A stretch of DNA of 64,000 bases. Source: DASXHY01 sp035552155. Lineage in GTDB: Bacteria > Verrucomicrobiota > Verrucomicrobiia > Limisphaerales > DASXHY01. The stretch lies in the NCBI GenBank assembly GCA_035552155.1, contig DASZLX010000027.1, positions 28,632-92,631 of the forward strand, in the 5' to 3' direction. Positions 8,994-18,100 of this stretch are shown piece by piece. A program made the position numbers and the translations under genes. Positions within the stretch are counted from its first letter, which is position 1. Each line of letters opens with the position of its first letter. The notes beneath the pieces were generated by a model. That model was given only the letters and a program-made list of their open reading frames with translations. It did no database searches and was not told the origin of the DNA.

Positions 8994-9413
8994 TCAAATG
9001 TAATACATTTTTTCCTTCTCCGAACCTTCATCGAGGAGTTGTTGGAAAGTGATCTTGTCGGCCGCTTCATCCGCGGCGGTTTTGAGCCGCTGCCAGGCGG
9101 AGCGGAGTTCCGGCGCGCAATTCGTATCGCTCAGGGCCGGTGTATCGAACACTTCGCCGTGAACGGCCCGCAAGACGTCGCCGAGGGAAATCGCCGCGGG
9201 CGGGCGCGCGAGCAAATAACCGCCTTCTTTCCCGCGCACACTTTTGGCGATGCCTTTTGCTTTCAGTTCGATCAGGATCTGGACGAGATAATTCGCCGGC
9301 ACGTTTTGCGCTCCCGCGAGGTCCTCGACCCGCAACGCCGTTTCGTTGGGAAAATGGCGTGCCAGGCCCAACACCGCGCGCGTAGCGTAATCACTTTTGA
9401 CCGAGAGCTTCAC
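8994..9413 (-). CDS. Rrf2-family transcriptional regulator
   Basis: This 139-residue Rrf2 protein has a winged helix (MKLSVKSDYATRAVLGLARH, VPANYLVQILIELKAKGIAKSVRGKEGGYLLARP) and a dimerisation helix. It starts at a GTG. The cluster-binding region of IscR and NsrR normally has three cysteines. Here only one Cys is visible (SDTNCAPELR), so a standard Fe-S cluster is not expected and a CymR-like or other signal is possible. It lies convergent to, and only 9 bp after, the GH5 gene, with no obvious partner. Confidence 0.88.
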   Translation of the reverse strand: MKLSVKSDYATRAVLGLARHFPNETALRVEDLAGAQNVPANYLVQILIELKAKGIAKSVRGKEGGYLLARPPAAISLGDVLRAVHGEVFDTPALSDTNCAPELRSAWQRLKTAADEAADKITFQQLLDEGSEKEKMYYI

Positions 9414-9494
9414 TCCGGCAAGTTAATGGAGGACCGGTAAACTGCAATCAAAGAGGTTCAATCTTTCCCGGTTGCCGCCGAAAAGCTTCAAATC

Positions 9495-9601
9495 CCAAAA
9501 TCCAAGCTCCAGAGAAATTCCAAATCTCAAAATCCAAAACGTGGGTGTGCAATAAGGATTTCCCAGTGAGCCTTGGCGCTTCTCTGGAGCTTGGATTTTG
9601 G
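9495..9601. repeat. Intergenic inverted repeat, two identical 22-bp arms
   Basis: The arm at 9495-9516 (CCAAAATCCAAGCTCCAGAG plus AA) and that at 9580-9601 are perfect reverse complements of 22 bp, separated by 63 bp. The left arm continues into further AAATCC-rich degenerate units (to about 9540). A related CCAAAATCCAAG segment recurs at about 24664, so this is a dispersed repeat rather than a gene-specific hairpin. Confidence 0.75.
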
Positions 9602-9648
9602 AACTTGGAACTTTTTAACTGCGCGCCTTTGCGTTAAACCTCTCCGCG

Positions 9649-10791
9649 ATGTTTGAACTGTTGAAAAGCGATTCCGCCACGCGGGCGCGCCTGGGCCGGC
9701 TGACGACCGCGCACGGCGTCATTGAAACGCCCGTGTTCATGCCGGTGGGCACGCAAGCGAGCGTCAAGGCCCTCGATCCGCGCGAGTTACTCGAGATGGG
9801 CACGCAAATTATTCTGGGCAACACCTATCATCTCAATATCCGGCCCGGCATGGAAATCATCCGCGCCGCGGGCGGGCTGCATCGTTTTATGAATTGGGAG
9901 AAACCAATACTGACCGACAGCGGCGGTTTCCAGGTTTTTAGTCTCGCCAAGATTCGCAAAATCAAGCCGCACGGTGTCGAGTTCCGTTCGCACATCGATG
10001 GCTCGCCGCTTTTTCTCGGGCCGAAAGAAGCCATGGAAATCCAGCGCACGCTCGGCTCGGACATCGCGATGGTGTTCGACGAGTGCCCGCCGCACGACGC
10101 CCCGGCACGCGAACAAAAGCTGGCGGTGGAGCGGACCATCCGCTGGGCCGGCGAATGCCGCCAGCAGCCGCGCGCGCCGGGCCAGCTGGTTTTCGGCATC
10201 GTGCAGGGCGGTTCCAACGCCGCGTTGCGCGAGGAATGCGCGAAGGCGCTGGTGCCTTTGGACTTCGACGGCTATGCCATCGGCGGGGTAAGCGTGGGGG
10301 AGCCGGAGCCGGAAATGTTCAAGGCGGTGGAATTGACGGAACCCTTTTTGCCCGCGCACAAGCCGCGTTATGCGATGGGCCTCGGCACGCCCGCGCAACT
10401 CGTCGAGTTGATTGCGCGGGGGGTGGACATGTTCGATTGCGTGCTGCCGACGCGGGTTGCCCGCAACGGCACCGTGTTCACTCGCAAGGGCACTTACATT
10501 TTGAAAAACGCGGAAAACAAAATGAATTTCCGCCCGCTGGAAGACGGTTGCGAGTGTTTCGCCTGCCGGCATTTCACGCGTGCCTACCTGAGGCACCTCT
10601 ACAACGCGCAGGAAATCCTCTCGATCCGGATGCTGAGCGTTCACAATTCGTATTTGTTTTTGAAAGTGATGGCCGATGTCCGCGCAGCGATCGCAGCGGG
10701 AACGTTCGCGGATTTCCATCGCGAATTCGTGGCGAACTACCGACCGAGCCAGCGGGTTCTGCTGGCGCGCGCGACGGCCAAGGAGCGCTGA
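9649..10791 (+). CDS. tgt: Queuine/preQ1 tRNA-ribosyltransferase
   Basis: This 380-residue tRNA-guanine transglycosylase exchanges G34 of GUN anticodons for the queuosine precursor. Features include TPVFMPVGTQASVKAL, the catalytic Asp in ILTDSGGFQVFSL (about residue 93), the second catalytic Asp in MFDCVLPTRVARNG, and the zinc-binding CECFACRHFTRAYLRHL with its distal His. Length and motif order are those of the bacterial enzyme. No queuosine synthesis gene is adjacent. Confidence 0.97.
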   Translation: MFELLKSDSATRARLGRLTTAHGVIETPVFMPVGTQASVKALDPRELLEMGTQIILGNTYHLNIRPGMEIIRAAGGLHRFMNWEKPILTDSGGFQVFSLAKIRKIKPHGVEFRSHIDGSPLFLGPKEAMEIQRTLGSDIAMVFDECPPHDAPAREQKLAVERTIRWAGECRQQPRAPGQLVFGIVQGGSNAALREECAKALVPLDFDGYAIGGVSVGEPEPEMFKAVELTEPFLPAHKPRYAMGLGTPAQLVELIARGVDMFDCVLPTRVARNGTVFTRKGTYILKNAENKMNFRPLEDGCECFACRHFTRAYLRHLYNAQEILSIRMLSVHNSYLFLKVMADVRAAIAAGTFADFHREFVANYRPSQRVLLARATAKER

Positions 10792-11052
10792 GTTCAACGC
10801 CGATGCCGAAATGCAAAGGTGACTAAAAATCCGATGAACGGATTTTGAACAGGAGAAAACAGAGGCAAACCTTTATTAGCCGTTCATTCCCCTCTTTTTC
10901 TCTGTTTCCTTATATAAAATATTCCGTTGCGCCTTTTGCATTCATTTAGGGGGCAAACTTTCTCCACTTTCCGTCTAAGAAACTGCCCCGGCCGGTGTCA
11001 TAGATGGTGACGATGTCCTTTATACGACCAGGACGCCGGGGCGGTTGAACCC
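10792..11052. other. tgt-to-sigma intergenic region with hairpins
   Basis: A perfect 8-bp hairpin with a 5-nt loop (10826-10846, AAAATCCG/CGGATTTT) follows tgt and may end its transcript. An imperfect repeat pair (GGAGAAAACAGAGG near 10852 and CTCTGTTTCC near 10900) follows. Just before the sigma gene, GCCCCGGC (10985-10992) and GCCGGGGC (11035-11042) can pair across 42 nt and could mask the translation start. No ORF was found. Confidence 0.5.
10826..10846 (+). terminator. Weak hairpin terminator after tgt
   Basis: An 8-bp perfect stem (AAAATCCG / CGGATTTT) with an ATGAA loop lies 34 bp after the tgt stop codon. The T-run is only four bases and belongs to the stem, so termination efficiency may be low. 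Confidence 0.4.
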
Positions 11053-11625
11053 TTGAAACGGTCGAATGCCCGCATGGCTGTGATGCAACGAGACCCGGTT
11101 AACGCCGAGCCGCCCAAAGCCGAAACGATTGAGGAGCTGTTTGCGGCCCTCGAATCGCCGCTACTGAATTATGCCTTGCGGCTGGCGGGCGACCTGAGCA
11201 TCGCGGAGGACCTCGTGCAGGAAGCATTCATGAAACTTCACGCCCAATGGGAGCAGATTCGCGAGCCGCGCCGGTGGCTGTATCGGACCGTGCATAATCT
11301 CGCGCTGAATCACCGGCGCGACTCGGGCAAAATCATCTCGCTGGACGCGACTGCCCGGGAGAGCGAGAGCCGCGACACCGCCGACCCGCAGCCGCTGCCG
11401 GATGAACAAATCGCGCGGCTCGAAGGCATTGGCCTGGTGCGGCTCGGGATCGCCGCGCTCGACGAACGCAGCCGCGAAGTGTTGCGGCTGAAATTCACGG
11501 AAAATTTATCATACAAGGAGATCAGCGCGCGAACTGGGCTCAAAACCGGCCACGTCGGCTACCTCCTGCATCATGCCCTGAAAACGATGGCGGAAGAACT
11601 TTCAAAGAATGGAGTAGTTCCATGA
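11053..11625 (+). CDS. ECF-type RNA polymerase sigma factor
   Basis: The protein of up to 190 residues has a sigma-2 region (ALRLAGDLSIAEDLVQEAFMKLHAQWEQ...WLYRTVHNLALNHRR) and a sigma-4 helix-turn-helix (LDERSREVLRLKFTENLSYKEISARTGLKTGHVGYLLHHALKTM), as in extracytoplasmic-function sigma factors. The longest frame opens at a TTG (11053); ATG codons at 11074 or 11083 are plausible alternatives, and no ribosome binding site decides between them. The stop overlaps the ATG of the giant downstream gene by four bases, which argues for coupled translation and for a sigma / anti-sigma relationship. Confidence 0.92.
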   Translation: MKRSNARMAVMQRDPVNAEPPKAETIEELFAALESPLLNYALRLAGDLSIAEDLVQEAFMKLHAQWEQIREPRRWLYRTVHNLALNHRRDSGKIISLDATARESESRDTADPQPLPDEQIARLEGIGLVRLGIAALDERSREVLRLKFTENLSYKEISARTGLKTGHVGYLLHHALKTMAEELSKNGVVP

Positions 11626-14600
11626 CTCCCGATTTTCCTCAAAACGAACGCGAGCAATTGGAAGCGAAACTGACCGCCTTCCTGCTGGGCGAATTGCCGC
11701 CGGATGAAACAGTGGCGCTGTGCCAGGCGATGGAGCACGACCCGGAACTGGCGGCGCTTTATAAACAGTTGAAGGTCACGGTGGAACTGGTGCGCGAGAG
11801 CGCGGCTGAGCCGGTTACAGAAAAGGCTGCGCCCTCCGCGCCGTTGAAGCTGTCCGGGGAACGTCGGGAAAAACTCTTGGCGCAATTCAAAACGCTGGCG
11901 CCGGAGGAATTTGCGCAGCCTCGGCGCGTGATGGACTGGCTGATTCCGGTGGCTGCAGTTGCGGCGATGGTCATGATATTGGCCGCGCTTCTGTTGCCGG
12001 CATTGAGCCGTTCGAAGACCAGGGCTCAACATACTTCGGCAAAAACCGGGGTCATCAACAACCTGCGGCTGCTCGAGGGCGCGAAACAACAGTGGGCCTT
12101 GGAAAATAATAAGTCGGCGGACGCCGAACCCACGCTGAAGGAACTCAAACCGTATCTCGGACGCGGATCGAGCGAGAGTGGGATTCCGGCTGTGGCGGGA
12201 GAAACCTATGTGCCCGGCAAAGTGTCGGAGTCACCAGTGGCGGAGTTAAGCGCATCGCAGGCTCGGCGTATGTTGAGTAAAGGAGATTTGAGCAAAGCGG
12301 AAAAGCGCGACGGCAACGTCGAGTTGTCTCTCGATGAACCCACGGGCGCGATCCTCGCGCAAAATAATTCCGAGCCGAAGCCTGCGAGTTCACCCGCGGT
12401 TACTACGGGAACGAGTAGTGTCCTGGCAAATCAAGAACCCCAAATCGTTTTGCCGGAAGGCGGCCAAGTCGCGGCGAATTACCAGTTTGGAATGGTGACC
12501 AATAGCCTGGCGTCTGCACTGGAACAACAATCGAACACTTTGCCTTCAGTGAACAATCCATTTGTTGCGCGATATGGTTACCTCGCGCTTCCGCCGGGGC
12601 AGGCGGTGGATTTGGGAGGGATTCAGCCGCAGACGGACCAGCGTAACTATGCCGAGAGCGGCAATATCAACACGGAGAATGGTGCGCGAGGCTTCGATTG
12701 GTACCGGAATTATTTGCAGGGGGAGAGTTTAGGCGGCACCACCCCAACCGTTGCTCTGGCGACAAACGAAGTTGCCTCAAATAAAAACCCTATCCTTGGC
12801 GATCTGCCGAGCATGGGGCGAATGTTTCGAAGCAAAGACGAACTGGCTGACGCGAATAGGAGTCCGCGGGGCACGTTTCTCGGTGACGCGTCTCAAGACG
12901 ATAAAATTAAATCCGCGCAGTTGGTTCAGGATGGGAAGCTTATGTTGCAAATGGGCAAGTCGGATGAGGCAGAAGGCAAATTGAAGGAAGCCCTGGCTCG
13001 CGATCCGAATAATCAGGCAGCTCTTTATTATGAGAACCTGGTGAAGCAAACCCACGAGCGACAGTTGGCGGATGGGCGGAATACGACCTCGATGCAGAAG
13101 ATGACTGCGCTCGAAAATTTGGGTGATCGTCGCGCTAAAAATGATTCCACGATTTGGGTCGCACCCGGGGCGAGTCAAATGGGTGCAGTGCCGGGAGTGG
13201 CAGGCAATGCGTCGCAGATGCAGACGCACGCAGTCAAAGTCGACCCGCAGACATTTTATAGTGCGCTGCAAGCTGATCGTGTTCGGCAATCCGGAGGAGG
13301 CAGAGCCCCACTTCTGACCAATGATTCTCGCGGTCTGAGATACGTGACCGGTCTTGATCCGACGGCTGAGATCCAGACCGCGGTGAATCGTTTCCTTCAC
13401 GATCAAGGCGTCAATTTAGGACCATCGGAAAGCGTGTTTTTCAATGACCGGCAGGGAACGCTTACCGTCCACGCCACCACTGAAGATTTGGATAAAATTC
13501 AGGTAGTGATGGATAAGTTAAATGCAAATCCTGCAAGTGGGCAATCATTCGCCCCTCTCGGCACGGTCTCAAAGGGCCAGCTTGCTGACGAGGACAAAAA
13601 GGTGAAGCTCGCGCAGGCCCAGGTGGACAAAATTCAGACGGATACCGATCAATTAATCACCAAAACGAAAGTGGTGCAGCAGGAAAAGGCTGCGGCTGAT
13701 CAAAACGATACCGCCCTTCCCAAACCCGCCATCCCGCCACCGACGCCTCAACCCGAAATCCTCACGCGCGAGAACGCCTTCTCCACCTTCTCGCTGAACG
13801 TTAGCGATGTTTCGTTCAAGCTGGCCGCTGCGAGCTTGAAAAATGGCCGGTTGCCGGAACCGGCTTCCATTCGGTCGGAGGAATTTATCAATGCCTTCGA
13901 TTACCGCGATCCCGCGGCTCTTCCCGGAGTGCCGATTGCTTTTGCGTCCGAGCGGGTTGTTTATCCGTTTGCTCACAATCGCGAGCTGTTGCGCTTTTCG
14001 CTCAAGACCGCGGCGTCAGGGCGCGAGGCGGGGCGTCCGTTGAATATTGTATTGTTGCTCGACAATTCCGGCTCGATGGAGCGCGCGGATCGCGTGCGCA
14101 TTATTCAGGAGGCGTTGCGCGTGCTCGCGGGGCAGTTGCAGGCGCAGGACACTTTCAGCATTGTGACTTTTGCCCGCACGGCGCGGCTGCGCGTGGATGG
14201 TATTCCCGGCAACCAGGCGGTTGCTGCCATCGCGGAAATCGCCGGGCTCACACCCGAAGGCGGCACCGATCTCGGCGCTGCGCTCGATGTCGCGTATGAA
14301 ACGGCGCTGCATCATTATCTCGCGAACGGCGACAATCGCGTCGTGATGCTCACGGACGGCGCGGCCAATCTCGGCGACGTCAATGCCGGGACGCTCAAGC
14401 AAAAAGTCGAGGCGCACCGCAAACAGGGCGTCGCTCTCGATTGCTTCGGCATCGGCTGGGAGGGTTACAATGATGACTTGCTCGAAGTGCTCACGCGCAA
14501 CGGCGACGGACGTTATGGCTTCATCAATACGCCCGAGGAAGCCGGCACGGAATTCGTTGCGCAGATTGCGGGTGCGCTGCACGTCGCCGCGGCGGATGTG

Positions 14601-15080
14601 AAAGTGCAGGTGGAGTTCAATCCTAAGCGCGTTATTTCCTATCGCCAAATCGGCTACGCGAAACATCAGCTTACCAAGGAGCAATTTCGCGATAACACCG
14701 TGGACGCCGCCGAAATCGCCGCGCAGGAAGCGGGCAACGCGCTTTATACGATTGAGACTAATCCGCAAGGCGAGGGGTCCATTGCCACCGTGCGCGTCCG
14801 CTACAAAGTTCCGGGCACGTCCGAGTATCGGGAGCAGGCGTGGGACGTCGCATACACCGGTGGCGCGGTGGCATTGGACCAGGCCAGCGCCGCGATGCGT
14901 CTGGCGGCGACGGCGAGCGCTTTTTCCGAGTGGCTCGCCACGAGTCCGTTTGCCGCGGAAGTCACGCCCGAAGCGCTGTTACGTTATCTGAACGGAGTGC
15001 CGCAGATTTACGGCGCGGACACGCGGCCGGCGAAATTGGAGTGGATGATTCGCCAGGCCCAGAGCATTTCGGGAAAATAA
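11622..15080 (+). CDS. Giant membrane protein: anti-sigma-like head, pilin-like segment, TPR, secretin-like repeat and vWA (YfbK-type) domain
   Basis: This 1152-residue protein is coupled to the ECF sigma gene. Residues 1-100 form a soluble helical head (LTAFLLGELPPDETVALCQAMEHDPELAALY) typical of anti-sigma N-termini. A membrane helix follows (about 104-128). Residues about 128-180 (LLPALSRSKTRAQ...NNLRLLEGAKQQWALENN) look like a segment of a verrucomicrobial pseudopilin placed after the helix. Next come a Thr/Ser/Pro-rich linker, a TPR-like unit (about 433-475), and a secretin N-domain-like stretch (about 570-637, LTVHATTEDLDKIQVVMDKLN). The C-terminal half is of YfbK type: a vWF N-terminal domain, a vWA domain with MIDAS DNSGSM (about 812) and LTPEGGTDLG, and the YfbK C-terminal domain. 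Its periplasmic or outer part could sense ligands and release the sigma factor, but this is inference. Confidence 0.88.
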   Translation: MTPDFPQNEREQLEAKLTAFLLGELPPDETVALCQAMEHDPELAALYKQLKVTVELVRESAAEPVTEKAAPSAPLKLSGERREKLLAQFKTLAPEEFAQPRRVMDWLIPVAAVAAMVMILAALLLPALSRSKTRAQHTSAKTGVINNLRLLEGAKQQWALENNKSADAEPTLKELKPYLGRGSSESGIPAVAGETYVPGKVSESPVAELSASQARRMLSKGDLSKAEKRDGNVELSLDEPTGAILAQNNSEPKPASSPAVTTGTSSVLANQEPQIVLPEGGQVAANYQFGMVTNSLASALEQQSNTLPSVNNPFVARYGYLALPPGQAVDLGGIQPQTDQRNYAESGNINTENGARGFDWYRNYLQGESLGGTTPTVALATNEVASNKNPILGDLPSMGRMFRSKDELADANRSPRGTFLGDASQDDKIKSAQLVQDGKLMLQMGKSDEAEGKLKEALARDPNNQAALYYENLVKQTHERQLADGRNTTSMQKMTALENLGDRRAKNDSTIWVAPGASQMGAVPGVAGNASQMQTHAVKVDPQTFYSALQADRVRQSGGGRAPLLTNDSRGLRYVTGLDPTAEIQTAVNRFLHDQGVNLGPSESVFFNDRQGTLTVHATTEDLDKIQVVMDKLNANPASGQSFAPLGTVSKGQLADEDKKVKLAQAQVDKIQTDTDQLITKTKVVQQEKAAADQNDTALPKPAIPPPTPQPEILTRENAFSTFSLNVSDVSFKLAAASLKNGRLPEPASIRSEEFINAFDYRDPAALPGVPIAFASERVVYPFAHNRELLRFSLKTAASGREAGRPLNIVLLLDNSGSMERADRVRIIQEALRVLAGQLQAQDTFSIVTFARTARLRVDGIPGNQAVAAIAEIAGLTPEGGTDLGAALDVAYETALHHYLANGDNRVVMLTDGAANLGDVNAGTLKQKVEAHRKQGVALDCFGIGWEGYNDDLLEVLTRNGDGRYGFINTPEEAGTEFVAQIAGALHVAAADVKVQVEFNPKRVISYRQIGYAKHQLTKEQFRDNTVDAAEIAAQEAGNALYTIETNPQGEGSIATVRVRYKVPGTSEYREQAWDVAYTGGAVALDQASAAMRLAATASAFSEWLATSPFAAEVTPEALLRYLNGVPQIYGADTRPAKLEWMIRQAQSISGK

Positions 15081-15186
15081 CCGTCCAATGCAAGGTGGTT
15101 AATCGAACAAACTTTTTTCGATCGTTTCACACATCGCCGTAATCGGTGCGGCAAAATGAATTCGTCGGATGAATCGTCCTTGAATT

Positions 15187-18100
15187 ATGAAAACTCCACT
15201 TCCGTTTCTTTGCGCGACGTTGCTGTTGTCCGCGCTGGCTGTGAATGCGCGGCAAATTAATAAATCGGAGCCGGACGCCGTCACTTTGCGCGATTTCAAA
15301 CTCGTGGGCGATCTCAACAGTGAACGCGCGGCCTTCACTCTCAATGCGATCGTGAAAGTGGACGATCCGCGCGGCGGCTCGCTCGATTTGCTCGCCGGGC
15401 CGGTCGCGTTGACCGAACTGGGCGCGCATCCGCGGTGGAAAATCAATGCGGAAGAGAATCACTATGTGTTGACCTTTGAGCGCGGCGGCGAATTCCCGAT
15501 TCAACTTAAATTTAACGCCGCCGTTCATCCCGGCGACGATTGGAATACCGTCGAGTTTCAAGTGGCCCCCGGTCCGTTGCAGCAAATCGTGCTGCAAGGC
15601 CTCGCGGCTGACACGCAATTTCAATTCGAAGGCGCGGCGCGGCCGGAGCACACGACCAACGGTTTCGTCACGGTTCTGCCTTCCGATGGAAACGTGAAAA
15701 TTTCCTGGAAGGAGACGCGGCCCGAGGGCGAGGGAAAATTATTTTACGCCGCCCAAATGCTGTCGCAAATCAGCGTCAGTCCGGGCCTGATGCGCCAGGC
15801 CAGCATCCTTGATTTCAAGGTCATGCAGGGCGAGATGAAGCGGGTGGGATTGATACTGCACGGCGCGGGTGAGGTCACGCGGGTCGGCGGGGACCAGGTG
15901 TTGTCGTGGAATGTCGAGCCGATGGCAGATTCGCCGGACCGCCGGTTAATGGTGGAACTCAACCAGCCGCAGAAGGACCAGTTTGCCTTGCAGGTGCAAA
16001 TGCAAACGCCGCTGGGCGCGTTCCCGCAAGTCACCAACGCGATGCAGTTGCGGCCCGAGGCTGCCACGCGTTTCGATGGTTATGTCCGCATCGTGAACGA
16101 AGGCGCGGTGCGGCTGGAAGTGGCGGAGGCGAGCGGGATGTCGCAGATTTCACCGGAGCAATTTCCCGAGAGCGACGCCACGCGCGCCGCCTTGCGTGCG
16201 ACGGGCAGCCAGCGTTTTGCGTATCGTTTTTCGGGCGCGGATTTTGCGTTGAAAATCCAGGCCGACCAGATTTTGCCCGAACTCGCCGTTTCCGAAGTGC
16301 TCGATTATAACCTGGGCGAAAACGAACTGGCGATCGATGCCGAGATCGAACTGGATATCCGCGAAGCGCCGTTGCGGGAATTGCTCCTTCATGTTCCGAA
16401 GGGCTACGTCGCCAGCCCGCCCAATGCTTCCGGCCTGAGCGATTATTTCGTGCAAGAGCCGGTCGGCAGCGGCGACGCCGAACTCCGGTTGGTTTACGGC
16501 AAACCGGTTTCGGGTCGACAATTGGTCCAATTGCATCTCGAGCGCAACAAACCTCTCGGCGAAACCAACTGGAGTTTGCCGCGCATCGAGGTGGTGAATG
16601 CGAAATCGGTGCGGGGTTACGTGGGTGTGTCGGCGGACGCGGGATTTCGCCTGACGCCGGGCCGCACCAGCGCCTTGACGGACATGCCCACGGCATTTTT
16701 CCCGCAGAAAGTTTCCAGTCTCCAGGCGGCGTTCCGTTTGGGCGATCCGGTATGGCAGGCCACGATGCAGGTCGAGCGTCTGCCGCAGACGGTGCAGGCG
16801 GATGCGTTTCATTTGTTCTCCATTGGCGAGGGAGTCGCCTACGGCAGCAGCGTGATCAACTATGTCGTTTCCGGCGCGCCGGTCTCGGCGTTCAAAATCG
16901 AATTGTCCGGCGAATATTTCAACGTCGAGTTCACCGGCAAGGACATTCGCAACTGGCAGAAGACGGCGGACGGTTACCTGGTGCAATTGCACACGCCGGT
17001 GTCGGGGCCGTACACGTTGCTCGCGACGTATGAGCGGCCGTTCAAACCGCAAGGCGAAACGCTCGCCTTCACCGGCGCGCGGCCGCTGGATGCGCAAACC
17101 GAGCAGGGGCACACAATTGTCATCAGCGCGTATCAATTCCAGGTGAAGCCGGTGGAAGTTTCGGCGGGATTGCTGCCGCTCGAACCGGCCGAAGTGCCGC
17201 CGGAATACCGGTTGTTTTTCGATGCGCCCATCCTGGCGGCGTATCGTTATCCCGCGCGGCCATTCAGCCTGAAACTGCAACTCAGCCCGCTGCAACAGGG
17301 CGATTCCTTGAACCAGGTCGTGGACCGCGCTTCGCTGGACACGCGTATTTCGAAGGAGGGCCAGGTGCTGACGGACGTGCGCTATTTTGTGAAGAGCCGC
17401 GGCAACCCGCGTTTCCGTGTCACACTGCCGCCGGGCGCTCAACTCTGGTCGGCAACGGTGAACGGCGCGGCGGTGGTGCCGGTGATTGATGAAAACGCCA
17501 ACCTGATTCCGCTGCCGCAGGGCGCCAATCCGGATGCGGTGCTGGAGATTCAATTGAAGCTGGCGCAGACAAATGACGCGCGCCGCGTGACGGTGGCGGC
17601 GCCGATCGTCGCCGCGCCGGTGATGCTCGCGGAATGGAAGCTGGAGCCGGACGCGGGACGGAGATTGATTTTTCGCCATGGCTCGCTGACGCCGGTAGGC
17701 GGCGTGCCGGACATTTCCGGCTTCGCGGGATTGGCGAGGATTTTTTCGAGCCAGGAGGCGGGGCGGGCGTGGACGTTGATTCTATTGGCGTTCGCGTTGT
17801 TGGCAGTGGCCCTGGTGGTGTGGCGCTGGGCGGCGCGTGGGGACGCAACGAAATACAGCGCCCGCCACCTGGGCGGATTGGTTATGGGCCTGGCCGCGTT
17901 AGTCCTCGTGGGAGTCATGGTGGGGCAACTGACTGAATTGACCGGGCTGGAAAACAGTTCGCTTCCGCGCGACGTGTCGTTTCTCGCGCCGATCCAACAG
18001 GCACAAAGCGCGCTTACGGTGGAAGTCGCAAATGTCGCGGACGAAACATCGCTGTTCGGTTTTGTGGGATACGGATGGCCGGCATTGCTGGCGCTCGTCG

